Shown: positions 17,518 to 28,361 of the stretch, piece by piece
Layout: each line of letters begins with the position of its first letter
Position numbering within the stretch: position 1 is the first letter of the stretch
From: Bacillota bacterium
GTDB lineage: Bacteria > Bacillota > Clostridia > Oscillospirales > Ruminococcaceae
Length of the DNA stretch: 64,000 nucleotides
Direction: 5' to 3'
Assembly: GCA_023457355.1 (NCBI GenBank)
Contig: JAEWLW010000050.1
Location: 1-64,000, forward strand
Position numbers and translations under genes: made by a program
Notes under the pieces: model-generated
Database searches by the model: none
The model's input: the letters and a program-made list of their open reading frames with translations, nothing else
What the model was told of the DNA's origin: nothing

Positions 17518-17550
17518 AGTTAGCATTTTACTTTGCTAAACTGTTATAAT
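17518..17550 (+). promoter_or_regulatory. Promoter with overlapping inverted repeat, amino acid ABC operon
   Basis: A consensus TATAAT (17545-17550) lies 37 bases before the binding-protein gene. Immediately upstream AGTTAGCA (17518-17525) and TGCTAAACT (17534-17542) form an imperfect inverted repeat over the -35 region, which would suit a repressor. No clear -35 hexamer is seen. Confidence 0.4.
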
Positions 17551-17587
17551 AAAATCTGCTTCAAAATCAGTTGAAAGGATGAAGACA

Positions 17588-18490
17588 ATGAAAAAGATAC
17601 TTTTTGCAACCCTCGCAGCCGCGATGGCGCTTGCAATGACCGCCTGCGGCGGCACCTCTTCCAGCACCCCCGCTTCTTCTGCCCCGGTTTCCTCTGAGGC
17701 ACCGGTTGCTTCTTCCACCGCCCCCGAAAAAGAAACCTATGTTGAGTTGACCGAGGATCTCGGTGCCGAACAGTATGGTGTGGGCTTCCGCAACGAGGAT
17801 ATTGCCTTCGGTCTTGAAGTGCAGAAACATCTGGATGAAATGATTGCCGACGGCACCGCCGCCGAAATTTCTCAGAAGTGGTTTGGCACCGATGCGCTGC
17901 TTAAAGATCAGGCTTTCCTTGAAGCAAGCGAGGCCCCCGCAGACGACAAGTCGCTGGAAGCCATTAAATCCAAGGGCAAATTCATCGTCGGCCTTGATGA
18001 CAGCTATCCCCCCATGGGCTTCCGCGATGACAAAAACGAAATTGTCGGTTTTGATATTGACCTTGCCAAAGAAGTAGCCAAGCGCATGGGTGTTGAAGTG
18101 GAATTTCAGCCCATCGATTGGGATTCCAAAGAACTGGAGCTCAATTCCGGCAAGATTGACTGCATCTGGAACGGTATGACCATCACCCCCGAGCGCGTTG
18201 AGAATATGTTCTTCACCAAAGCCTATATCGCCAACCAGCAGATCATCATCGTGCCCGCTTCTTCAGGTATTACCACCAAAGCACAGCTTGAAGGCAGGAT
18301 CATCGGCCTGCAGAAGGGTTCCTCCTCACTTGAGGCGCTCACCTCCGACCCCATCGGTGAAAAAGTTAAGGATATTGTCGAATATCCCGATAACGTGTCC
18401 GCTTACATGGATTTACAGGCTGGACGAATTGATGTTTTTGTTGTAGACTCAGTTGTGGGCCGTTATGTCATCGCGCAGAACGCCCAATAA
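17588..18490 (+). CDS. Amino acid ABC transporter binding lipoprotein, apparently circularly permuted
   Basis: A 300-residue lipoprotein (lipobox MTAC, Cys20; Ser/Pro linker 21-50) for a polar amino acid importer. Domain order is unusual. Residues 51-108 (YVELTEDLGAEQYGVGFR to QKWFGTD) match what is normally the C-terminal end of these proteins. Residues about 121-300 (SLEAIKSKGKFIVGLDDSYPP to VVGRYVIAQNAQ) match the normal N-terminal and middle parts, and the protein then stops. The ligand residues in MTITPERVENM and FVVDSVV are intact. The reading frame is unbroken, and the permease and ATPase genes follow. Start at 17588 is preferred to 17579 by spacing from AAAGGA. Confidence 0.85.
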   Translation: MKKILFATLAAAMALAMTACGGTSSSTPASSAPVSSEAPVASSTAPEKETYVELTEDLGAEQYGVGFRNEDIAFGLEVQKHLDEMIADGTAAEISQKWFGTDALLKDQAFLEASEAPADDKSLEAIKSKGKFIVGLDDSYPPMGFRDDKNEIVGFDIDLAKEVAKRMGVEVEFQPIDWDSKELELNSGKIDCIWNGMTITPERVENMFFTKAYIANQQIIIVPASSGITTKAQLEGRIIGLQKGSSSLEALTSDPIGEKVKDIVEYPDNVSAYMDLQAGRIDVFVVDSVVGRYVIAQNAQ

Positions 18491-18518
18491 TTAAAACAGG
18501 AACGGTGGTCGTACATCA

Positions 18519-19172
18519 ATGCTGAAAAACCTTTTTGACATCGCCGTACTGCTGACAGACGGTGTCAAATATACGCTTGCGCTGTTTGCGGTCACCATTG
18601 TTGGCGCGTTGCCACTGGGTTTGGTGCTTACGTTTATGCGCATCGGTAAAAATGCCGTCTTTCGCGGGATAACCGGCTTTTATGTCTACATCATGCGCGG
18701 CACGCCGCTTCTTTTGCAACTCTACTTTTTCTACTACGGCCTGCCGTTTATCCCGGGTATGAAAAACGTCATCGTGCTTGACCGCCTGACAGCGGCAATG
18801 CTTGCGTTTGCGCTAAATTATGCGGCTTATTTTTGTGAAATATTCCGCGGAGGCATCATTTCGGTGGATAAGGGCCAATATGAAGCCGCCCGCGTGTTGG
18901 GCTTTTCCAAAGCACAGACGCTGTTTAAAATCGTGCTGCCGCAAATGCTCAGGGTATCGCTGCCCGCTATTGCCAATGAGAGCATCACGTTGGTCAAGGA
19001 CACCGCGCTGGTGACCGTTATCGGCGTCACTGAGATTTTGTATTTCGCCAAAGCAACGGTCAACCGCCAGGCGGTATTCACGGCCTATCCTGTGGCGGCG
19101 GTGTTTTATCTGGTGATGACCTTCGTTATCACCAGGCTGTTCGATTATCTCGAACGCAAGTATAGCTTTTAA
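18519..19172 (+). CDS. Amino acid ABC transporter permease
   Basis: A 217-residue inner-membrane permease of the HisM/GlnP family with about five membrane segments. MRGTPLLLQLYFFYYGLPF and the EAA loop EAARVLGFSKAQTLFKIVLPQMLR, which docks the ATPase, are present. It lies 28 bases after the permuted binding-protein gene and 13 before the ATPase gene, forming a three-gene importer operon for a polar amino acid. Confidence 0.94.
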   Translation: MLKNLFDIAVLLTDGVKYTLALFAVTIVGALPLGLVLTFMRIGKNAVFRGITGFYVYIMRGTPLLLQLYFFYYGLPFIPGMKNVIVLDRLTAAMLAFALNYAAYFCEIFRGGIISVDKGQYEAARVLGFSKAQTLFKIVLPQMLRVSLPAIANESITLVKDTALVTVIGVTEILYFAKATVNRQAVFTAYPVAAVFYLVMTFVITRLFDYLERKYSF

Positions 19173-19185
19173 TGGGGGCACGGCT

Positions 19186-19929
19186 ATGAGTATTATTGAA
19201 GTACGCAACCTCAAAAAGAGCTTTGATGACGTTAAAGTGCTCGACGGCGTTTCCTTTTCGGTAGAAACGGGTGAAGCCGTCGCGGTCATCGGCCCCTCCG
19301 GCTCCGGCAAAAGCACCATGCTGCGCTGCCTGATCGGCTTAGAGCGCGCCGATGGTGGCGATATTGTCATCGAGGGCGACCCGCTCATGCAAAACGGCGT
19401 TTATGTGGCCGATATGCAAATGCGCAGGGTTTGCGCCAAAATGGGCATGGTGTTCCAAAGTTTTAACCTTTTTCCACACATGACGGTGCTGGAGAATCTG
19501 ATTGCCGCGCCAACCCTCGTGCGCAAAGAGGATAGGACCACGGCCGCCGAGCGCGCCCGCGCATTGCTGGGCGACGTGGGACTGCTGGATAAGGCCAATG
19601 TTTATCCCTCGGCGCTGTCGGGCGGTCAAAAGCAACGCGTCGCCATTGCGCGCGCATTGATGATGAATCCTGATTTGTTGCTGTTTGACGAACCGACATC
19701 GTCGCTGGACCCCCAGCTGACCGCGGAAGTGCTCGCTGTCATGAAAAAGCTGGTGGCCAAGCGTATGACCATGATTGTTGTCACCCATGAAATGGGCTTT
19801 GCCCGTGAGGCGGCCGATAAAGTCATTTTCATGTGTGACTGCAATATCGCCGAGATGGGCACCACGGCTGAAATTTTTGATAACCCTAAAAATCCGCGCA
19901 TTCGGGAATTTATCCAGAGTATTCTGTAA
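19186..19929 (+). CDS. Amino acid ABC transporter ATP-binding protein (GlnQ/HisP-like)
   Basis: A 247-residue ATPase of the polar amino acid uptake family. Walker A GPSGSGKST at about 36-44, Q-loop MVFQSFNLFPHMTVLENL, signature ALSGGQKQRVAIARAL, Walker B LLLFDEPTSSLDP and H-loop VVTHEMGFA are all intact. It energises import with the preceding permease and binding protein. A strong terminator follows the gene. Confidence 0.96.
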   Translation: MSIIEVRNLKKSFDDVKVLDGVSFSVETGEAVAVIGPSGSGKSTMLRCLIGLERADGGDIVIEGDPLMQNGVYVADMQMRRVCAKMGMVFQSFNLFPHMTVLENLIAAPTLVRKEDRTTAAERARALLGDVGLLDKANVYPSALSGGQKQRVAIARALMMNPDLLLFDEPTSSLDPQLTAEVLAVMKKLVAKRMTMIVVTHEMGFAREAADKVIFMCDCNIAEMGTTAEIFDNPKNPRIREFIQSIL

Positions 19930-19940
19930 TCCAATCCGCA

Positions 19941-19981
19941 GGCTGCATTGCATTTATAAATGTGATGCAGCCCGTTTTTTT
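19941..19981 (+). terminator. Rho-independent terminator of the amino acid ABC operon
   Basis: GGCTGCATTGCATTTA pairs with TAAATGTGATGCAGCC (G-U tolerated), directly followed by CGTTTTTTT. It lies 12 bases after the ATPase stop. Confidence 0.85.
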
Positions 19982-20117
19982 GCACCTTTTTACACGCGTT
20001 GTCATAGCATGAAGCAGTAATACGAATATTCCACTAAAAAGTTGCTGTCCAAGAGCCAATCTCCTGAACCTTTTAATGGCATATTTGTATAACAGCATAC
20101 GGGAGGTTTGTTATGCC

Positions 20118-20849
20118 ATGCCAACAATTTATTTGAGTCCCTCGACGCAGGAGGGCAACTTTTACGTAACCGGCGGCTCTGAAGAGTACCACATGAATCA
20201 GCTGGCCGATGCACTTGAACCTTACTTACGCGCCAATGCCATCAGCTTTAAGCGCAATAATCCCAACCAAACCGCGGTGGCCAATATCCGTGAATCCAAC
20301 GCGGGCGATTACGCATTGCATCTGGCGCTGCATTCCAACGCCGCGCCGGAATACGGCAGTATGCGCGGGGTGGATATCTATTATTTTCCGGGCAGCTATT
20401 CGGGGCAGCGTGCCGCCAACATCGCAGCAAGGCGTTTTAAAGAAATTTATCCGCTGCCGGACAAGGTGCGGGCACTTCCCACGACGCGGCTTGGCGAGGT
20501 GGATAAGGTCAAGGCACCTGCACTTTTCCTGGAGATCGGCTATCACGACAACCCTGAAGACGCCAACTGGGTGACGGATAATCTGGACACCATTGCCAGA
20601 GCGATCGGCCAGACCCTTTCGGAATATTTTGGGCAGCCATTTGTCACGCCCATCCAGCCGCAGCAGGCAACAGTGACCACCTCGGGTACCGATTTAAACC
20701 TGCGCGCCCGTCCCAGCACCTCGGCAGCGGTCATCGGCAGTATCCCGCGTGGCGCCAGAGTAACAGTCTATGGCCTGTTGCCCGAATGGGCCAGTGTATC
20801 TTATAACAATAAAACGGGCTTTGTCAGCAGAAGATATTTAAACATTTAA
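20118..20849 (+). CDS. N-acetylmuramoyl-L-alanine amidase-type hydrolase with SH3b domain
   Basis: A 243-residue putative peptidoglycan amidase (Amidase_3-like). The N-terminal IYLSPSTQEGNFYVTGGSEEYHMN, the HLALHSNA segment (zinc His), and FLEIGYHDNPEDANW (catalytic Glu) follow the order of this subfamily, in which the usual first DAGHGG is replaced by YLSPSTQEGN. A bacterial SH3 domain (about 178-243, TDLNLRARPSTSAAVIG) should bind the wall. No signal peptide is visible, so export would be non-classical or via lysis. Start at 20118 is set by GGGAGG eleven bases upstream. Confidence 0.8.
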   Translation: MPTIYLSPSTQEGNFYVTGGSEEYHMNQLADALEPYLRANAISFKRNNPNQTAVANIRESNAGDYALHLALHSNAAPEYGSMRGVDIYYFPGSYSGQRAANIAARRFKEIYPLPDKVRALPTTRLGEVDKVKAPALFLEIGYHDNPEDANWVTDNLDTIARAIGQTLSEYFGQPFVTPIQPQQATVTTSGTDLNLRARPSTSAAVIGSIPRGARVTVYGLLPEWASVSYNNKTGFVSRRYLNI

Positions 20850-20869
20850 TTCTGCGCATATCCTGTTGC

Positions 20870-20901
20870 AAAAAGCGTACCTGTTCCGGGTGCGCTTTTT
20901 A
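20870..20901 (+). terminator. Terminator of the amidase gene
   Basis: AAAAAGCGTACC pairs with GGTGCGCTTTTT around a short loop; the 3' arm supplies the T-run. Twenty bases after the stop. Confidence 0.75.
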
Positions 20902-21009
20902 GTCTGTAAAATTATGTTAAGGGTCGGGGATATTTTATTCCTTCTTACACATTTTAAGCCAAATCTTTATTTTTAATGGAGAATTCCATAAACGTTAACA
21001 CCTTACGCT

Positions 21010-21038
21010 TTGACATCCGGGCATTTTCAGGCTACAAT
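21010..21038 (+). promoter_or_regulatory. Predicted sigma-A promoter of secA
   Basis: TTGACA (21010-21015), 17 bases, TACAAT (21033-21038): near-consensus, leaving a 5' leader of about 130 bases before secA. Confidence 0.7.
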
Positions 21039-21175
21039 ACTAGATGGCATTATTGCTTGTATGGAAATAAATTGAATTTTATATTCATTCACATCAGACG
21101 CTTATGCCAGCGCCAAACGCGGGCAAAATTAAGAAAAGAATAATAAAAATTAAACATAAAGAAGAGGGATCGCGG

Positions 21176-23899
<2,724 letters not shown>

Positions 23900-23912
23900 A
23901 CCCACAGTATTT

Positions 23913-23950
23913 AAAGGCTGTCGCATTCCTGCGGCGGCCTTTGTTTTTTA
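23913..23950 (+). terminator. Terminator of secA
   Basis: AAAGGCTGTCGCA pairs with TGCGGCGGCCTTT (G-U pairs) and is followed by a T-rich run, 13 bases after the stop. Confidence 0.8.
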
Positions 23951-24378
23951 TAGCTGTTTTAAAGTGAATGTGCACTTTGCCGTATCATCCTTTGCTGCGT
24001 TTTGAATAAATCTGGCGGCTCAGGATGCCTGTTTATACACAATTTTTATCAAAATTTTTCAAAAGGCAAAAATTTGTTATTTTTTTTACACTTAGGTATT
24101 AATGAAATAGTTGTTCCAGCCATAAAGATAGAAGAAGCGGATACAAAACCGGGCATACCTTTAAAAGGGGAATATTTTCTAAAGGGCTTTCTTTCTCCAG
24201 CCGTTTGATGTATGATACCTTACGGCTATAATGCCGTCAGCCGGAATGCTCCAGCATTCGGATGATCCGGTTTGAAATTCTGCCGTCCCCTGATGAAGCG
24301 GCGGCGGAATTTGAGCTTTCAGAGCCGACGTGCGCATTGCCAACGCTGTCTGCCCCGACGTGAAAAGAGGTGTGTGAC
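23951..24378. other. Non-coding interval before the ABC ATPase gene
   Basis: A 428-base interval that is AT-rich to about 24230 and then G+C-rich. I find no convincing gene, RNA or repeat. A 68-codon open frame at 24002-24208 has no ribosome site and an unlikely composition. A promoter for the downstream gene must lie here, but no consensus pair is clear. Confidence 0.4.
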
Positions 24379-25053
24379 ATGCTAAAGTTCTATAAGTTGC
24401 AAAAAAGCTTTGATAAAAGACGCCCCGTTTTAAGAGACGTCACCTTTTCGCTTGCACCGGGCACCGCTGTTTGTATTGCCGGCCGGAATGCCACCGGCAA
24501 AACAACCCTGCTGCGTCTGGCAAGTGGGTTAATTCTGCCCGATACGGGCACTGTTTGCTGTAACGGCAAAATCGCTTTTGTGCCGCAAGAGCCCGCGTTG
24601 CTGCCCGAGCTTACGGTTCAGGATAATCTTAAACTGTGGTATTCGGCACAGGGGCTTAACGGCCCTTCCTTCACCGAGAATTCGCTGGAAGCACAATTTG
24701 GGCTTGCACCTTTTCGCAAAAAGTGTGCCGGGGCGCTGTCCGGCGGAATGAAAAAGCGGCTGTCGATTGCCACCGCGCTGGTAGGCAGCCCCGACTATCT
24801 TTTGCTCGACGAGCCTTTTGCCGCTTTGGACGCACCGGGCTGCCACGCGCTGTCTGTGTTGCTAAACCGCTTAAAGCTGCAGGGAACCGGCATTTTATTC
24901 ACCTCGCACGAGCCGCAGCAAATCGCCGCGCTGGCGGACGAAGTGTATCTGCTTGAGGACGGCAGGCTTTCTAAAGGGCTGACACTGGGCGATATTTCGG
25001 AAGAACAGCGCCGGGACAGTGTTTTATCCCTGCTTTTCAGTGCCACACCGTAA
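24379..25053 (+). CDS. ABC transporter ATP-binding protein (ABC-2/CcmA-like)
   Basis: A 224-residue ATPase. Walker A GRNATGKTT at about 39-47, signature GALSGGMKKRLSIATAL, Walker B YLLLDEPFAALD and H-loop FTSHEP are intact. The SGGMKKRL form of the signature is typical of exporters and ABC-2 systems. The ATG at 24379 follows AAAAGAGG by eight bases; an in-frame GTG lies at 24370. The partner is plausibly the pair of permease-like genes at 27233-29396, although an unrelated membrane protein gene and a terminator lie in between. Confidence 0.88.
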   Translation: MLKFYKLQKSFDKRRPVLRDVTFSLAPGTAVCIAGRNATGKTTLLRLASGLILPDTGTVCCNGKIAFVPQEPALLPELTVQDNLKLWYSAQGLNGPSFTENSLEAQFGLAPFRKKCAGALSGGMKKRLSIATALVGSPDYLLLDEPFAALDAPGCHALSVLLNRLKLQGTGILFTSHEPQQIAALADEVYLLEDGRLSKGLTLGDISEEQRRDSVLSLLFSATP

Positions 25054-25248
25054 TATATAGTTGATGAACGCCAAAGCTACGCCGTCCCTTGCGGCCTGAT
25101 TTGCGTGCGCTGCGCGCCCTTCCCGTCAACCAGCCTGCCTTCGGCGTGCGCCTTGCACCACAAAAAACGTTCGCGAATACCAGCGCGTTTTTAATCGACT
25201 ATAGCGTCATGTCGCATAGCGGCCATGAAAAATAACAGGAGGATTTTC

Positions 25249-26862
25249 ATGAACGAGAACAACGAAACAAATTTTTTCAACAGCGTACAGGCAGTCGACA
25301 CGCTGCAGCCCGACCCACAAAAAAAATCGGGCACGACAAAGCTATTGATTGGCGTTGCCGCCGTCTGTGCGGTTGCAGCTATTGCGGTCGCCGTCAAAAT
25401 GACTTCTACACCGGACCCCAAGGCAACGGTTGAAGCCGCTTTTACGGCGACTGCCGCACAGCAGAAAGTCGCTGTCGAACAGATATATCAAAAGATTCCG
25501 GCTGCAAAGCTCTTATTTGAAGGAAGAAGCGGAGCCGCAACCACCGATTTTGACCTGGCGGTTAAATCCGTCGAAGATAACCCTTACGCCGCATTTGCAA
25601 ATGTTATCTTAAAAGATGCCGGTATCCGCGGCAATATCAGCAGTGACCCCCAACAGAAAACAGCCGCTTTTAGCACCGCTGTTTATCTGAAAAATTCGCC
25701 GATGATTGAAGCCCATGCCTATGTGTCGCCGGAGCTTGTCGTCGCGGGAATTCCCACCTTTAGCCAGACCGTCGTTGCAATAGACCCCACCACTTTTGCG
25801 CAGGATTATACGGCCAGCGCACTTAACGCCGTTTACCCGATGGATGCAGCGTCGCTTGATATGATACAGGGTATGATCTCCGGCGAGATTGACTATATCA
25901 ACGCCGTCGGCTCGATATCCTCTGAAAAGCTGCTGGCCGACATCCTGCCCATTTTAAAAGGCGCAGTGGCAAACGCCACCTATACATACGACAAGCAAAG
26001 CAAAAAATATGTGGTGGATATCCCCGGTGAAGACTTTAAGCGCACCGTGCTGGATTACTACCGTTATATCTATTTTGAATCGGAATTCGGCACGGCGATG
26101 GAAAAAATGATGACCTCAGCCGCCGCTGCAAGCGCCGGCCTGACTTACGAGGACATGATGAATGACGTCATCGCCAACATAGATGAAAGCATGCCGGATG
26201 TGGATGCCCTGTTGACGCTGGACATTAAAAACGGCCTGATCAAAGCCGCAAACCTGACCTGCACACCTGTCGCCCCTTCCGAAACGTCCTCTGCGCCTGA
26301 ATCAGACGTGCCCGAAGGCACGGTAACCAGCTTTGTGCTGGATTGCACCTTTGGCGATGCCGCCAATACTGCCAAGCTGGTTATGGATGTCGACGACGGA
26401 ACCAGCATGACGGTGGACGCCGCCGGGGCGCTTGCGGAGGACCGCTATACGCTGGATATGAATGTCGCGGTTGATTCAAGCTCTATTACATTTAATATGC
26501 CGATGAATTTGAGTGTGGCTGCCGACGGCGCATATAACTGCACGGCCGATATGGATATCTCAGCGGGTGGTGAACCTGTTAACGCCGGCTTTGCCTTTAA
26601 TGGAACTGCCAGACTTGAGGACGATGTGCTCAGCCTGAACCTACCCGATTCCCGCATTTACGGTTCGGCTTCCAGCACCGCTTCCGGGGCGCTGGTTTTT
26701 GACCTCAACTCCACCAACGCGCCTTTAACGCAGGCGTTGACCGCGCCGGAAAGCACTTCGCTCTTTGCGCTGGATGCCGGGCAGCTGGAGCAACTCCGTG
26801 ATGAATACGCCGTCGGGTACGAGAGCCTGGTGGGCCAGCTTTTCAGTCTGTTGATGGGTTGA
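25249..26862 (+). CDS. Membrane-anchored extracytoplasmic protein of unknown function
   Basis: A 537-residue protein whose family I do not recognise. A short acidic cytoplasmic N-terminus is followed by KK and a single membrane segment (about residues 32-48, LLIGVAAVCAVAAIAVAV). A large external domain rich in Ala, Asp, Thr and Ser comes next. A low-complexity proline/serine stretch near APSETSSAPESDVPEG separates two halves of the ectodomain. The second half reads as repeated beta strands (TLDMNVAVDSSSITFNMPMNLSV). ACAGGAGGA fixes the start. It is located between an ABC ATPase gene and two ABC permease-like genes, so a role with that transporter is possible but unproven. Confidence 0.7.
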   Translation: MNENNETNFFNSVQAVDTLQPDPQKKSGTTKLLIGVAAVCAVAAIAVAVKMTSTPDPKATVEAAFTATAAQQKVAVEQIYQKIPAAKLLFEGRSGAATTDFDLAVKSVEDNPYAAFANVILKDAGIRGNISSDPQQKTAAFSTAVYLKNSPMIEAHAYVSPELVVAGIPTFSQTVVAIDPTTFAQDYTASALNAVYPMDAASLDMIQGMISGEIDYINAVGSISSEKLLADILPILKGAVANATYTYDKQSKKYVVDIPGEDFKRTVLDYYRYIYFESEFGTAMEKMMTSAAAASAGLTYEDMMNDVIANIDESMPDVDALLTLDIKNGLIKAANLTCTPVAPSETSSAPESDVPEGTVTSFVLDCTFGDAANTAKLVMDVDDGTSMTVDAAGALAEDRYTLDMNVAVDSSSITFNMPMNLSVAADGAYNCTADMDISAGGEPVNAGFAFNGTARLEDDVLSLNLPDSRIYGSASSTASGALVFDLNSTNAPLTQALTAPESTSLFALDAGQLEQLRDEYAVGYESLVGQLFSLLMG

Positions 26863-26895
26863 TTCAGCCATAGCCTACTTTTTCGCAACGGTTGT

Positions 26896-26943
26896 AAACG
26901 CCCCTTTTCGCACCGCGTAACACGAGCGAAAGGGGGCGTTTTA
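26896..26943 (+). terminator. Terminator after the membrane-anchored protein gene
   Basis: AAACGCCCCTTTTCG pairs with CGAAAGGGGGCGTTT around a 16-base loop, ending in a TTTT run, 33 bases after the stop. Confidence 0.8.
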
Positions 26944-26979
26944 GCTGGTTAGGATGAACCGCTGTAACGATGAAACGCC

Positions 26980-27044
26980 GACGGATGCCCATTCATCCGT
27001 CTCTCTTCGGCACCCTGACCAAAAAAGTGGCAAGCGGGTGCCGA
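26980..27044. other. Two adjacent perfect inverted repeats, possible structured leader
   Basis: GACGGATG / CATCCGTC (26980-26987, 26994-27001) and TCGGCACCC / GGGTGCCGA (27007-27015, 27036-27044) form two consecutive stem-loops, 189 bases before the permease-like gene. They could belong to a leader RNA or a repeat remnant. No T-run follows, so a terminator is unlikely. Confidence 0.4.
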
Positions 27045-27232
27045 CCCGTTTGTTTTACGGCATATATAGTCAAACCAATTGAAAACCGAGCCATCCTGGC
27101 GGTCTATTCCGTCTCATTTTCCTATTAATTTGACAATAGTTGAACAGCTTTAAAATTGGAACAGACTGTTTGACTGTAAACTGTGTTATGATAGCCGTAA
27201 GAACTTGCGACAGAAAGGGGGCATGGTGCACT

Positions 27233-28360
27233 GTGAAACTGATTTTTCACAGCTGGCGCATTGCGCTGCGACACTGCATGGGCGCACTGCTGGGTATTTT
27301 GGTCTGCCTGGCGCTGCTTTTGGCCGCAGCATTGGCGTTATTGCGTGCGGCCCCAAAACCCGAGCCGGTTAAGCTGGCCATTGTCAGCTTCGATGATTCC
27401 GCCATGCCCTCAACGCTGATTTCTTCGGTGCTTGCCTCCCGCTTTGAAGGGGTGGCCACGGTGGCACTGCTTGAACCACAAGACAGCACGGCGGGGTTCT
27501 CGGCTGTGCTGACACTTCCAAAAGGGTTTTGGAACAGCATTATGACCGGCGAAAATCTCGCCCCTGCCCTCACCGTCAACGTTTCCTCCCCACTGGAGGG
27601 ACTTTGGATACGTCAGTTGGCGCAGTCTGCCGGACGCACGCTGCTCAACGCCCAAAACGCCGTCGGCGGCATGCTTACGGCCATGTACGCCGACGGTCTT
27701 TCCGAGGATGAAATCAATAAAAAGCTGTTCTCGGCCGATATGGCCATGATGGAAAGTTATCTGACGCGCAAAGGGCTGTTTGAAAGCCATACGCTGCGCA
27801 CCACCGGAAATGTTTCAACCATGCAGTACTACGGTGCCGTTGCGGTGTCGTTTGTCTTTTTTTCGATGCTGTTTCTGCTGTTCCCGCCTTTTTTGGCGCT
27901 GCGGCGGTTCGGGGGCTTTTCAAAGCGCCAAATTCAAACTTTTTCCGGCTGCTGCCTTGCCGCCGTCACGTTATTTATACCGCTCTGTACACTCGGTATT
28001 GTCATGCTGGGAGCCCCGGCACAGAATGTGCTCAGCCGCAGCGGGGGACTTCTCATCCTGTTTTGTTCATCGCTGCTGATGCTTTGCGCCGCCCTTTTTC
28101 AATCCCCCGCCGCCTGTGCTGCTGCAGTCACCGGGCTGGCGCTGACTCAGGCGCTCTTTGGCGGCGGGCTGCTGCCCGAAGCACTGCTTCCCCCGCCGTT
28201 AGCGCCGCTGTGCCGCCTGTTGCCCCTTTCACTGCTGCGCCGCCTGACCATCGACACAGCGTTTGGGGCCGGATTTTCCGATACGCCGGCCGCACTGGTA
28301 TGGTTCCTTCTTTTTACCGGCCTGGCACTTCTGCTCTGGCAGAGAAAGGGGGCGCTATAA
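27233..28360 (+). CDS. ABC-2 type permease-like membrane protein
   Basis: A 375-residue membrane protein. One N-terminal membrane helix (about 13-35) is followed by a roughly 170-residue external domain (PVKLAIVSFDDSAMPSTLISSVL onward). About five helices fill the C-terminal half. This one-plus-five layout is that of ABC-2/YhgE-like export permeases. The GTG start at 27233 is chosen because GAAAGGGGG lies eleven bases upstream and it removes a hydrophilic, implausible N-terminal extension. The next gene encodes a protein of the same architecture with the start just past its stop, so they are probably a heterodimeric membrane pair. Confidence 0.7.
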   Translation: MKLIFHSWRIALRHCMGALLGILVCLALLLAAALALLRAAPKPEPVKLAIVSFDDSAMPSTLISSVLASRFEGVATVALLEPQDSTAGFSAVLTLPKGFWNSIMTGENLAPALTVNVSSPLEGLWIRQLAQSAGRTLLNAQNAVGGMLTAMYADGLSEDEINKKLFSADMAMMESYLTRKGLFESHTLRTTGNVSTMQYYGAVAVSFVFFSMLFLLFPPFLALRRFGGFSKRQIQTFSGCCLAAVTLFIPLCTLGIVMLGAPAQNVLSRSGGLLILFCSSLLMLCAALFQSPAACAAAVTGLALTQALFGGGLLPEALLPPPLAPLCRLLPLSLLRRLTIDTAFGAGFSDTPAALVWFLLFTGLALLLWQRKGAL

Positions 28361-28361
28361 T

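Noticed and set aside
17588..18490. Frameshift or truncation explanation for the unusual binding protein
   Set aside because: The reading frame is continuous, both segments retain family motifs, and nothing like the missing C-terminal segment lies downstream; permutation explains the data better than loss.
24002..24208. 68-codon open frame
   Set aside because: No ribosome site, atypical composition and no recognisable motif; not reported as a gene.
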